DNA of 64,000 bases from Verrucomicrobiota bacterium (GTDB lineage: Bacteria; Verrucomicrobiota; Verrucomicrobiia; Opitutales; Opitutaceae), in NCBI GenBank assembly GCA_023416735.1, contig JAEZGX010000002.1:124001-188000 (forward strand). Direction: 5' to 3'. Within the stretch, counting starts at the first letter, position 1, and each line of letters begins with the position of its first letter. The position numbers were made by a program, and so were the translations under genes. The notes below the pieces were generated by a model that ran no database searches, had not been told where the DNA came from, and saw only the letters and a program-made list of their open reading frames with translations. Positions 45,454 to 53,259 of this stretch are shown piece by piece.

Positions 45454-47096
45454 ATGTCGTAGGTGACCGGCTGGATGAAACAGGTCGTGCCGGTGGATTC
45501 GACCGCGAGCATGCAGACGTCGTCTTCGAAAATCGCGCGATTGCTGTAGCTGGCGAGTTCGGCAACGAGGTTTCCGCAGAGTTCCTCGGCGGTGGTGCCG
45601 AGGCTGTGACGAAGGAAGATCGCGAGGCGATCGTCGCCGTAGAGCTGGCCTTTGGGGTTGGGGGCTTCGACGACGCCGTCGGTGTAGCCGAAGAAAAGAT
45701 CGCCGGCGTTGAAGGAGCATTCCTGCCGCGTGTAGGCGAAACCGGGAATGAGACCGGCGGCGGGTTCCGGATTCGCGGAGGTGAGCTTCATCACCGAGCC
45801 GTCGGAACGCCGGATCATCGGCGCGGGATGACCGGCGTTGCCGAAGAGAATGGAACTCGATGCGGTGTCGATGATGCCGAAGAAGGCGGTGGCGAAGATC
45901 GGTTGTCCGGTTTGCTCGAGGATGGGCGAGAGGCTGCGATTGATTTCAGAGAGGACGTTGATCGGATTTTCGGCGCGCTCGCCGAGTTCACCGACGACGC
46001 CGCGGATGAGTGCGGTGAGGAGGCCGGCGCGGACGCCGTGGCCCATGACATCGCACACGAGCACGCCGCATTTGGTGTCGGAGAGTTGAAGAATGTTGAA
46101 GAAGTCGCCGCCGAGCGTGGTGGCGGGCACGTAACGATGGGCGAAGCGAAGCGCGCTCGATTCGGGTGGAACGTCGCGCGGAAAAACCGGATAGGTGCGC
46201 GGAAGAAACGTTTCCTGAACCTGGCGCGCCATGAGGACGTCGGTCTCCATCTCCATGGTCCGGCGCTTGAGTTCGTTTTCGGCGGTTTTGCGCTGGGTGA
46301 TGTCGTGGCTGATGCCGACGATGCCGACGATGTTGTCGTGGACATCGCGCAGCGGGACCTTGGTGGTGAGCGACCAGTGGGGCTGGCCGGCGGAGAAATC
46401 GGATTTTTCGTGATTGAGGATCGCGTGTCCGGTCGAAATCACCTCGCGATCGTCGGCGAGCGCCTGCCGGCCGCGCTCGTTGGGAAAGAAGTCGAGAGTG
46501 GTGCGCCCGGTTGCTTCGGCCTGTTCGTGCAGGCCGAGCATGAGGAGATGCGCGAGATTGTTGAGGAGGTAGCGCGACGAAGTATCCTTAACGTAGATAC
46601 GCGCGGGAAGGTGATCGATGATCGTGCGGAGGAGGTTGCGTTCCTCGATGAGTTTTTCCTCGGCCTTTTTGGCGGCGGTGGCGTCGCGCGTGAGACCGAA
46701 GGTGCCGATGATGCGGCCGGCGGAATCGCGCCACGCCATCTTGGTCGCGGAGCCCCAGGCGATGCTGCCGTCCTTCAGCGTGAGCTTTTCCATCTTGGCG
46801 ACCATGGGGATGCCGGTGCGGATGATCTCCTGTTCCTGGGCGTAGGCGACGTCGGCGTGGACGGCCGCGAAAAGGTCGTGATCGGATTTTCCAACGACAT
46901 CGTCGGCGGAACCGATGCCGTGCCATTTGGCGTAGGCTTGGTTGACGCGGACGAAACGGCTCTGGAGGTCTTTAAAGTAGATCCGGTCGGGGATTGTATC
47001 CATCAACACCCGCAGGATCGCAGAATCCAAAGCTTCACCGGTCGGCAGCGGTCCGCCGACGATAGGAGGAAACGGCGGATTGGACGAGGCTGGCAC
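45450..47096 (-). CDS. PAS-PAS-SpoIIE (PP2C-type) serine phosphatase
   Basis: 548 residues, starting with GTG 47096. Two PAS domains (about 30-145, DTIPDRIYFKDLQSRFVRVNQAYAKW; about 160-280, DHLPARIYVKDTSSRYLLNN, ending in the PAC-type GIVGISHDITQRKTAENEL) are joined by a coiled linker to an RsbU/SpoIIE phosphatase domain. The metal-binding acids are visible in TTLGGDFFNI, VLVCDVMGHGVRAG and FFGYTDGVVE. Such proteins sense a cytosolic signal and dephosphorylate anti-sigma antagonists to release a sigma factor or control c-di-GMP; no partner kinase or antagonist gene is nearby. Soluble, no membrane anchor. Confidence 0.88.
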   Translation of the reverse strand: MPASSNPPFPPIVGGPLPTGEALDSAILRVLMDTIPDRIYFKDLQSRFVRVNQAYAKWHGIGSADDVVGKSDHDLFAAVHADVAYAQEQEIIRTGIPMVAKMEKLTLKDGSIAWGSATKMAWRDSAGRIIGTFGLTRDATAAKKAEEKLIEERNLLRTIIDHLPARIYVKDTSSRYLLNNLAHLLMLGLHEQAEATGRTTLDFFPNERGRQALADDREVISTGHAILNHEKSDFSAGQPHWSLTTKVPLRDVHDNIVGIVGISHDITQRKTAENELKRRTMEMETDVLMARQVQETFLPRTYPVFPRDVPPESSALRFAHRYVPATTLGGDFFNILQLSDTKCGVLVCDVMGHGVRAGLLTALIRGVVGELGERAENPINVLSEINRSLSPILEQTGQPIFATAFFGIIDTASSSILFGNAGHPAPMIRRSDGSVMKLTSANPEPAAGLIPGFAYTRQECSFNAGDLFFGYTDGVVEAPNPKGQLYGDDRLAIFLRHSLGTTAEELCGNLVAELASYSNRAIFEDDVCMLAVESTGTTCFIQPVTYDI

Positions 47097-47282
47097 GGTG
47101 GGAGGCAGAGAGTGAAATCGGCGGCGGGTGGAAAATCACCCGATGTCGGTATGGGAAGGAATGCGAGCCCGCCGGATTTTGGCAATGTTTCGTAGGCGCG
47201 AAGGCGAGCGACGCTGCGCAAGTCCTGCGAGCGGCAGACGCTTGGGCGTGCGATGCTCGAAGTGTCGGTGGGGCGTGAGGAC

Positions 47283-47309
47283 GGCAGGGGCGGGAGACCC
47301 CGCCCTACA
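47283..47309. repeat. 27-bp interspersed hairpin repeat, copy 2
   Basis: Differs by one base from copy 1 at 39118-39144 (G for T at the eighth position) and lies 6 bp after the ychF stop on the minus strand, exactly as copy 1 lies after ccsA. Contains GGGAGACCCCGCCCTACA. A third, much weaker resemblance (CGCCCTACC flanked by GC-rich inverted sequence) occurs at about 38095-38130 after recN. Confidence 0.65.
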
Positions 47310-47315
47310 CCGAGC

Positions 47316-48419
47316 TCAGTTGTTGAAGCGGAAGAGAGCCACGTCGCCGTCCGCGAAGATGTATTCCTTGCCCTCGAGCCGGTATTTGCCGGCGTCGCGC
47401 GCGGCGGCGACGCTGCCGAGTTTCGTGAGATCGTCGTAAGCGACGACCTCGGCTTTGATGAAGCCCTTCTCGAAATCGGTGTGGATCACGCCGGCGGCCT
47501 GTGGAGCTTTCCAGCCCTTCTTGATGGTCCAGGCGCGGACTTCTTTTTCGCCGGCGGTGAAATAGGTTTGCAGACCGAGCAGTGCGTAAGTGGCGCGGAT
47601 CAGGGCGGAGACGCCGGAGTCGTCGACGCCGAGATCGTTGAGAAATGCTTTCGCTTCTTCGGCGGAGAGATCGATGAGCTCGGCTTCGATCTTGGCGCTG
47701 ATCGGGACGTAGGCGGCGTCGTGGTGGGTGCGAACGTATTCGGCGACCTTTTGGACGAAAGGGTTTTGTTCGGCGGTGGCGAGGTCGGACTCGGCGACGT
47801 TGCAGGCGAAGAGGACAGGTTTCGCGGTGAGAAGCTGGAAGAGCTTCATTTGCGTTTTTTCGTCGTCGGTCGCGGCAAGGGTGTTGGCGGTTTTGCCGGC
47901 GTTGAGATGGGGCTCGAGTTTTTGGAGGAGGGCCACTTCGGCCTGTGCCTCCTTGTCGCCGGACTTCGCTTTTTTCTGCGTCTTCTCGATGCGCTTGGTG
48001 ACGGCGTCGAGATCGGCAAGGACGAGCTCGGTGGTGATCACCTCGATGTCGCGAACAGGATCGACGCCACCCATGGTGTGAACGACGTCGGGGTCCTCGA
48101 AGCAGCGAACGACCTGCACGATCGCGTCGACCTCGCGGATGTTGGCGAGGAATTGGTTGCCGAGACCTTCGCCCTTGCTGGCGCCCGCGACGAGACCCGC
48201 GATGTCGACGAACTCGATGGCGGCAGGGATGACGACTTGGGTCTTCGCGATTTTTTGCAGGACGGCGAGGCGTTCGTCGGGCACGGTGACGACGCCGACG
48301 TTGGGATCGATCGTGCAGAACGGGTAGTTGGCCGCCTCGGCTTTGCGGGAGCGGGTGAGGGCGTTGAAGAGGGTGGACTTGCCGACGTTGGGCAGGCCGA
48401 CGATGCCAGCTTTGAGCAT
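47316..48419 (-). CDS. ychF: Redox-regulated ATPase YchF (Obg family)
   Basis: 367 residues from ATG 48419. Obg-type P-loop GIVGLPNVGKSTLFNALT, FCTIDPNVGVV, G3 VDIAGLVAGASKGEGLGNQFLANIREVDAI. The NKxD-type specificity motif is replaced by the family's divergent ACNVAES, which fits the ATP preference of YchF. The C-terminal TGS-like domain has YFTAGEKEVRAWTIKKGWKAPQAAGVIHTDFEKGFIKAEVV. A ribosome-associated ATPase. Nine upstream in-frame codons are not used. Confidence 0.94.
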   Translation of the reverse strand: MLKAGIVGLPNVGKSTLFNALTRSRKAEAANYPFCTIDPNVGVVTVPDERLAVLQKIAKTQVVIPAAIEFVDIAGLVAGASKGEGLGNQFLANIREVDAIVQVVRCFEDPDVVHTMGGVDPVRDIEVITTELVLADLDAVTKRIEKTQKKAKSGDKEAQAEVALLQKLEPHLNAGKTANTLAATDDEKTQMKLFQLLTAKPVLFACNVAESDLATAEQNPFVQKVAEYVRTHHDAAYVPISAKIEAELIDLSAEEAKAFLNDLGVDDSGVSALIRATYALLGLQTYFTAGEKEVRAWTIKKGWKAPQAAGVIHTDFEKGFIKAEVVAYDDLTKLGSVAAARDAGKYRLEGKEYIFADGDVALFRFNN

Positions 48420-48507
48420 AAGCGCGGAACGTCTCGCGCACGGCAACGCTGGTCAACGGAAAAGGCCCGCGGGCCGCGTGGCGCTATGACGGCGGAGGCG
48501 GGGACGG

Positions 48508-49248
48508 TTATTCCAGGAAGAAGTCGACGGTGGTGACGACGCGCAGGATTTTGCGTTCGGGCGTGGCGATGTCGCGGTCGTAAATCTCGAGGGCGCCTTG
48601 CGTGGCGCGGCGCATGGCGCCGACCTCGGCGTCCGAATCTTGGGCGAATTTCTCGGCGGCGGCGCGGGCGTTGGCCGTGGCTTCCGCGATCATCTCGGGT
48701 TTGATGCCGTTGATGTCGGCGAAGAGAAACTCGGGACGGTCGCTGTAGTCGTTATTGGCGAGGGTGATTCCCTGCTCGAGAAGTGTATCCGCGGATTGGA
48801 TAGCGGCTTTGACGACATCGACCTGTTCGCTGCGGACGACGAGCGTGACCACGGCTTTGTAGCGTGGGAGCGCGGCGCGCGTGCTGTCGTTGCGCAGGTA
48901 GCTTTCCTCCTCGCGATCCGAGACGGTGGGGAGGCCGAAGGTGATGTCGGTCGCGGAGATTTGGTGCTCGGCGAGGAAGGCGAGGACCTTGGTGCGGGCA
49001 CTGGCCATGGCGTTTTGGAGCGAAGGAAGATCGTCGGCGGACACGGCGAAGCGAAGCGGCCAGATCGCGAGCGTGGCGGTGACTTCGCGTTCGGAGAGAC
49101 CTTTGACAGTGAGATAGCGATCGAAGGCGCGGCCTTTTTGGACGGCGCGGCCGACTTGGTAACCGAACACGGCCAATCCGGCGGCGAGAGTGAGTCCGAG
49201 AACGGCGAAGGCGCGGGTGGAGATCATCGGGGAAGCAGGAGAGGGCAT
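48508..49248 (-). CDS. SIMPL domain (DUF541) periplasmic protein
   Basis: 246 residues from ATG 49248 (ATG 49227 also possible). An N-terminal hydrophobic anchor (AFAVLGLTLAAGLAVFGYQVG) is followed by FDRYLTVKGLSEREVTATLAIWPLRF and the SIMPL pattern of alternating strands and helices (ADDLPSLQNAMASARTKVLAFLAEHQI, ITFGLPTVSD, RYKAVVTLVVRSEQVDVVKAAIQ, MIAEATANARAAAEKFAQDSDAEVGAMRRATQG). SIMPL proteins are periplasmic or membrane-tethered; a biochemical role is not established. Separated from the ychF start by about 88 bp and transcribed in the same direction. Confidence 0.82.
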   Translation of the reverse strand: MPSPASPMISTRAFAVLGLTLAAGLAVFGYQVGRAVQKGRAFDRYLTVKGLSEREVTATLAIWPLRFAVSADDLPSLQNAMASARTKVLAFLAEHQISATDITFGLPTVSDREEESYLRNDSTRAALPRYKAVVTLVVRSEQVDVVKAAIQSADTLLEQGITLANNDYSDRPEFLFADINGIKPEMIAEATANARAAAEKFAQDSDAEVGAMRRATQGALEIYDRDIATPERKILRVVTTVDFFLE

Positions 49249-49333
49249 CGTGGTGCCAACGCGCCGCGTTCGCGCCAATCACAATTGGGCGCATTCGAAA
49301 AGTTCGGGCGCGGCTGGGATGGCGCGCGGGTGC

Positions 49334-49936
49334 TCAGTGCGCGGCGCGGCTTTGGCGCACGGCGCGAATGATGAGCGTCAGGACGATGCCGATGACGATG
49401 GCGGTGCTGACCGGGCCGATGACTTTTTCGACTTGTTCGTAATTGCTGCCTAGGGCGCGGCCGGCGCCGGCGAGGATGGAAGACCACACGGCCGAGCCGA
49501 GGGTGGTGTAGGTGAGAAACTGAGGCAGCGGCATCCGGGATACGCCGGCGGGAATGGAGATGAGGGAGCGAATGCCGGGGATGACGCGACAGATCAGAAC
49601 AGTTTTGCCGCCGTGGCGTTCGAACCAGTCGTGGGATTTATCGAGGTCCCTCGGGGAGAGGCCGATCCATTTGCCATGTTTTTGAGCCCAACGACGCAGG
49701 CGATCTTCGCCGGCCCAGTGGCCGAGATAATAGAGCGGAATGGCGCCGAGAACGGATCCGGCGGTCCCGGCTAGGATGACGAAATGAAGAGAAAGTTCAC
49801 CTTGGGTGCTGATGAAGCCGGCGAGCGGCATGATGAGCTCGGAAGGGATCGGCGGGAAAACATTTTCCAGAACCATCAGGAAGATGATTCCGGCGTAGGA
49901 AAACTGCTCCATCGTGGATTTGATCCATTCGCTCAT
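49334..49936 (-). CDS. DedA family membrane protein
   Basis: 200 residues from ATG 49936. Family motifs: ENVFPPIPSELIMPLAGF, GSVLGAIPLYYLGHWAGEDRLRRWAQKHGKW, the central helix FERHGGKTVLICRVIPGIRSLISIPAGVSRMPLPQF, then LGSAVWSSILAGAGRALGSNYEQVE. DedA proteins include undecaprenyl-phosphate and phosphatidylethanolamine flippases and affect membrane homeostasis. Relevant to this window because undecaprenyl-phosphate carriers would feed its many GT-C enzymes, though it is 25 kb away. Divergent from rpsP. A long upstream in-frame extension antisense to rpsP is rejected. Confidence 0.88.
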   Translation of the reverse strand: MSEWIKSTMEQFSYAGIIFLMVLENVFPPIPSELIMPLAGFISTQGELSLHFVILAGTAGSVLGAIPLYYLGHWAGEDRLRRWAQKHGKWIGLSPRDLDKSHDWFERHGGKTVLICRVIPGIRSLISIPAGVSRMPLPQFLTYTTLGSAVWSSILAGAGRALGSNYEQVEKVIGPVSTAIVIGIVLTLIIRAVRQSRAAH

Positions 49937-50008
49937 TGGTCGTGGGCGAAGGTTAGTCCGGGCTGGAACGCCGAAGTTCGGGAGCACCGTTAGGCGGGGA
50001 CTCGGTGC

Positions 50009-50037
50009 TTGACACCCCCGGAGCCGGAAGGTGTTGT
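50009..50037 (+). promoter_or_regulatory. Probable promoter of rpsP
   Basis: TTGACA at 50009-50014, a 17-bp spacer and TGTTGT at 50032-50037. The -35 is perfect, the -10 is weak. Predicted start is about 35 nt before the rpsP ATG at 50081, in the DedA-rpsP divergent gap. Confidence 0.5.
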
Positions 50038-50080
50038 CCTCAACTTTTCCAAGCAAGCATAGCTCCGCAAAATTCCGCTC

Positions 50081-50347
50081 ATGGCACTCAAAATCCGTCT
50101 CACCAAGGTTGGCTCCGTGCATCAGCCGCTGTATCGCGTGGTCGTCGCTGAAGCGCGTTCCCGCCGCGATGGCGACGCAGTCGAAAACCTCGGCACCTAC
50201 ACGCCCAAGACCAAGGGCAACCCGATCAATCTGAAGCTGGATCGCGTCGATTACTGGTTGAGCAAGGGCGCCCTGCCGACGAACACGATGCACGCCATGA
50301 TCAAGAAGGCGCGTCGCGCGGCGGCGGCGACCGAGCCGGCGGCCTGA
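50081..50347 (+). CDS. rpsP: 30S ribosomal protein S16
   Basis: 88 residues, normal for bS16 (ALKIRLTKVGSVHQPLYRVVVAEARSRRDG, then ENLGTYTPKTKGNPINLKLDRVDYWLSKGALPTNTMHAMIKKA). Structural 30S protein required for assembly. First gene of rpsP-trmD-rplS; the usual rimM between rpsP and trmD is missing and a strong hairpin terminator separates the two. No good Shine-Dalgarno is seen. Confidence 0.96.
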   Translation: MALKIRLTKVGSVHQPLYRVVVAEARSRRDGDAVENLGTYTPKTKGNPINLKLDRVDYWLSKGALPTNTMHAMIKKARRAAAATEPAA

Positions 50348-50360
50348 GTTTGCGATCTCG

Positions 50361-50389
50361 CGCCAAGGTCGCAGAGGACGCAAAGAAAG
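50361..50389. repeat. Purine-rich CGCAAAG-type intergenic repeat
   Basis: GCCAAGGTCGCAGAGGACGCAAAG, in two overlapping parts GCCAAGGTCGCAGAGG and GAGGACGCAAAGAAAG, sits between rpsP and the terminator hairpin. Same style as the unit at 14641-14713. Confidence 0.4.
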
Positions 50390-50394
50390 TTTCG

Positions 50395-50427
50395 GAGCCT
50401 CGGATTCGTCCGGGGCTCTTTTGTTTT
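50395..50427 (+). terminator. Strong intrinsic terminator between rpsP and trmD
   Basis: A 10-bp stem (GAGCCTCGGA with TCCGGGGCTC, one G-U pair) capped by a TTCG tetraloop, then TTTTGTTTT. A textbook intrinsic terminator. Because trmD starts 45 bp further on without a clear new promoter, partial read-through could lower trmD-rplS relative to rpsP. Confidence 0.85.
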
Positions 50428-50472
50428 CCGACTTTGCATTCTCGGCGGGTTGCGCGTGAGGCTTTGTTCACG

Positions 50473-51147
50473 ATGTCTCTGAAGATTGATGTCCTGACAC
50501 TGTTTCCCCGGATGCTGGATGGCTTCCTGGCGGAGAGTATTCTGGGCAAAGGCATTGCGGCCGGACACCTGGCGGTGAACGTGCACGATTTGCGCGGGTG
50601 GACGACGGACAAGCATCGCACGGCGGATGATCGGCCATTCGGTGGCGGGGCGGGAATGGTGATGAAACCGGAGCCGGTGTTTGCGGCGATCGAGCACGTG
50701 CAGACGCCGGGTTGCCGGAGGATTTATCTCACGCCGGATGGAACGCCGTTGTCGCCGGCGATCGCGCACGAACTTTCGCAGCAGCAGCATCTGGTGATGT
50801 TGAGCGGGCATTATGAAGGGATCGATCAGCGGATTCGCGATGGCGTGATCGATCAGGAGATCAGCATCGGCGATTACGTGCTGACGAATGGCACGCTCGC
50901 GGCGGCGGTGGTGATCGACGCGTTGGCGCGTTTCATTCCAGGCGTGCTCGGGGAGGAAAAGTCATTGACGCACGAATCCTTCACCAGCAAGTTGCTCGAC
51001 TTTCCTCAATACACGCGTCCCGCCGAATTTCGGGGCATGTCCGTTCCCGAGGTTCTCCTCTCGGGCAACCATGCCGAAATCGAGAAATGGCGGCACGCGC
51101 GACAGGTGGAAAAGACCCGCAAGGTCCGTCCCGATTTACTCAACTAA
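50473..51147 (+). CDS. trmD: tRNA (guanine(37)-N1)-methyltransferase
   Basis: 224 residues from ATG 50473. SPOUT family with its trefoil knot: KIDVLTLFPRMLDGFLAESILGKGI, DDRPFGGGAGMVMKPEP, YLTPDGTPLSPAIAHEL, VMLSGHYEGIDQRI, ISIGDYVLTNGTLAAAVVIDALARFIPGVLG, YTRPAEFRGMSVPEVLLSGNHAEIEKWR. Methylates G37 in tRNAs to prevent frameshifting. Earlier in-frame codons (from 50350) translate the repeat/terminator and are rejected. 9 bp before rplS. Confidence 0.95.
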   Translation: MSLKIDVLTLFPRMLDGFLAESILGKGIAAGHLAVNVHDLRGWTTDKHRTADDRPFGGGAGMVMKPEPVFAAIEHVQTPGCRRIYLTPDGTPLSPAIAHELSQQQHLVMLSGHYEGIDQRIRDGVIDQEISIGDYVLTNGTLAAAVVIDALARFIPGVLGEEKSLTHESFTSKLLDFPQYTRPAEFRGMSVPEVLLSGNHAEIEKWRHARQVEKTRKVRPDLLN

Positions 51148-51156
51148 CTCACAGCC

Positions 51157-51573
51157 ATGAACCCGATCATCCAAGAAATCACCGCCGCTCAGGTGAAGAA
51201 AGACCTCGCCCCCTTCAAAGTCGGCGACGGTGTGCGCGTGCACACGAAGGTCCGCGAAGGCGACAAGGAGCGCGTGCAGGTTTATGCGGGAATCGTGATC
51301 GCGCGCAAAGGTCATGGCATCCATGAGACGTTCACCGTTCGCCGCATCAGCTACGGCGAAGGCGTGGAGCGCGTGTTTCCGGTCAACTCGCCCAACATCG
51401 TGAAGGTCGACGTCGAGCGTGAGTCGGAAGTGATGAAGGCGCGCCTTTACTATCTCCGCGGCCGCACCGGCAAGGCGGCGATCGCGGTGCAGGAGAAGGA
51501 TCGCTCGGCCGAGATCCACGCGGCGAAACTCGCGGCGCGGGAGAAGGCAGCAGCTCCGGCGGCGGCGAACTGA
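51157..51573 (+). CDS. rplS: 50S ribosomal protein L19
   Basis: 138 residues. bL19 hallmarks: FKVGDGVRVHTKVREGDKERVQVYAGIVIARKGHG, TFTVRRISYGEGVERVFPVNSPNI, then VMKARLYYLRGRTGKAA. An Ala/Lys-rich C-terminal tail of about 25 residues exceeds the E. coli length (115). Located at the 30S-50S interface. Ends the operon, followed by a perfect terminator. Confidence 0.96.
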   Translation: MNPIIQEITAAQVKKDLAPFKVGDGVRVHTKVREGDKERVQVYAGIVIARKGHGIHETFTVRRISYGEGVERVFPVNSPNIVKVDVERESEVMKARLYYLRGRTGKAAIAVQEKDRSAEIHAAKLAAREKAAAPAAAN

Positions 51574-51597
51574 TCGCGCAGATCGGTTTTGAATTTG

Positions 51598-51627
51598 AAA
51601 AGCGAGTCCCGCGGGACTCGCTTTTTT
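51598..51627 (+). terminator. Intrinsic terminator after rplS
   Basis: A perfect inverted repeat GCGAGTCCCGCGGGACTCGC (51601-51620) flanked by AAA upstream and TTTTTTT downstream. The A and T flanks make it able to work in both directions; on the minus strand it would lie after the oxidoreductase gene. Confidence 0.88.
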
Positions 51628-51678
51628 TGGATCCGGGATTGTCGCGGGCCAAGCGACTCCGGGCGAGCAGCTGTAATG

Positions 51679-52782
51679 TTACGCGTCGAGTTCGCTGGCC
51701 GACAATGCGGCCGGGAGCGCGAGGGGACGTTCGCAGGTGCTGGAGATCGCGATGTGTTGGCCCGAGGTGGAGGATTTTTCGAAGGCTTCCATGACTTCGA
51801 GGACATGTTGCGCGAGCGCGCCGCTGGCTCGGTGAGGACGATCGCGGCGCAGGATGGACAGCGCCATGTCGGCGAGGCCAGAGCCGCGGCCGCGCTCGAT
51901 GGTGTGCGAGTGCGGGAGCTCGTTGTAGTCCGCCGTCGCACCGCGACGGATACGCACCAGACCGTCGAAACGATTCGGGTCGGGGGCCTCGAGCGTGCTT
52001 TCGGTGCCGAAGATGAGAAGACACGGTAGTGGATAAGGCCACGTGTCAAAGCTCGTGACGATCGTCGCGCTGGCGCCGCTGGCAAAATCCATCACGCCGG
52101 TCACGTGGGTGGGGACGTGCACGGGCATCTTGGTGCCTGCGAGCGGCTGGCTGGTGATGACGCGTTCCTTGAAAGCGGCCTGAGCCGAACCGCACACGCG
52201 GGCGACGGGGCCGAGGAAGTTGACCAACGCGGTAATATAGTAGGGCCCCATGTCGAGCATCGGGCCGCCGCCGCGCTCGTAGTAGAATTGTGGAGACGGA
52301 TGCCAGCTCTCGTGGCCACGATTCAGCATGAACGCCATGGCCGAGACGGGGCGGCCGATCGCGCCGTCGTCGATGGCCTTGCGCGCGGTCTGAAGGCCGC
52401 CACCGAAAAAAGTGTCCGGGGCGCAGCCGACGAGAAGGTTTTTGGCGCGAGCGAGCGAGAGGACCTGCGCGCCCTCGGCGGCGTCGAGGGCAAAAGGTTT
52501 TTCGGTGTAGACGTGTTTCCCGGCTTCGAGCGCGCGAGCGTTTACGGCGGCGTGCGCGGCGGGGATGGTGAGGTTAAGGACGAGATCGATATCGGGCGCG
52601 GCGAGAAGTTCGTCGACGGAAAGGGCGCGAATGCCGTGCTCGCGCGCTTTGGCTTCGGCGCGCGCGAGGTCGAGGTCGGCGCAGGCGACGATTTTGATGA
52701 AGTCATAGCGGGCACAGCCGGCGAAGTATTGATCGCTGATCTTGCCGCAGCCGATGAGACCGACGTGAACGGGGGAACGCAT
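51679..52782 (-). CDS. Gfo/Idh/MocA family oxidoreductase
   Basis: 367 residues from ATG 52782. The Rossmann start is VGLIGCGKISDQYFAGCARYDFIKIVACADLD, with the conserved NLTIPAAHAAVNARALEAGKHVYTEKPFAL (EKP motif with the catalytic Lys). The C-terminal alpha/beta domain holds GGGPMLDMGPYYITALVNFLGPV. Members oxidise or epimerise sugars and inositols with NAD(P). The substrate is not deducible. Single gene; the divergent tRNA-Phe lies upstream. Confidence 0.88.
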   Translation of the reverse strand: MRSPVHVGLIGCGKISDQYFAGCARYDFIKIVACADLDLARAEAKAREHGIRALSVDELLAAPDIDLVLNLTIPAAHAAVNARALEAGKHVYTEKPFALDAAEGAQVLSLARAKNLLVGCAPDTFFGGGLQTARKAIDDGAIGRPVSAMAFMLNRGHESWHPSPQFYYERGGGPMLDMGPYYITALVNFLGPVARVCGSAQAAFKERVITSQPLAGTKMPVHVPTHVTGVMDFASGASATIVTSFDTWPYPLPCLLIFGTESTLEAPDPNRFDGLVRIRRGATADYNELPHSHTIERGRGSGLADMALSILRRDRPHRASGALAQHVLEVMEAFEKSSTSGQHIAISSTCERPLALPAALSASELDA

Positions 52783-52920
52783 AGGATTGATGGAGTAAGG
52801 GGAACGGAGATGAGTCGTTTCTGAGCCAGCGGAAGGTGCAAAAAAAGGCGAGCGCGGGATCGGAGCGGACTTATTCACGCGCATGATTCGAGGAGGCGAT
52901 GAGATCGATGGAAAATCCCG

Positions 52921-52948
52921 TTGACGCGCGTGACGCGCGCCCTTTGCT
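52921..52948 (+). promoter_or_regulatory. Probable promoter of tRNA-Phe
   Basis: TTGACG at 52921-52926, a 16-bp spacer, and TTTGCT at 52943-52948; the tRNA begins 19 bp further on. The spacer is GC-rich and contains GACGCGCGTGACGCGCG. The -10 is weak, so the call rests mainly on position. Confidence 0.45.
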
Positions 52949-52966
52949 CTGGCCCTTCGCGTTTGG

Positions 52967-53042
<76 letters not shown>

Positions 53043-53049
53043 TTCTAAG

Positions 53050-53085
53050 CCCGCTCACTCCCAAGGAGTAGCGGGATTTTTATTG
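53050..53085 (+). terminator. Intrinsic terminator of tRNA-Phe
   Basis: CCCGCT pairs with AGCGGG, with an inner ACTCC/GGAGT stem and one bulged C, followed by ATTTTTATT. Sits 8 bp after the tRNA. Confidence 0.8.
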
Positions 53086-53222
53086 TCCAAGGATTCGCGG
53101 GCGCAAAAACCAATGACGTATTCCTGAGGTAGATACGCCGTTCTGAAGAGAAGTCCCGCCCTCCGATAGGTAGAGCACACCTGGATTCACAGTCGGCCAC
53201 CATGTCCCTCCAGAAAATCAAC

Positions 53223-53254
53223 TTGCACTCACTACGTCAGTGACGCACTATGAT
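53223..53254 (+). promoter_or_regulatory. Possible promoter/operator of the toxin-antitoxin operon
   Basis: TATGAT at 53249-53254 is a good -10 but lies 5 bp before the toxin ATG, which would make the mRNA nearly leaderless. TTGCAC at 53223 is 20 bp further upstream, too long a spacer. The palindrome GTCAGTGAC at 53236-53244 lies between the two and could bind the HTH antitoxin. Confidence 0.3.
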
Positions 53255-53259
53255 CTTTC

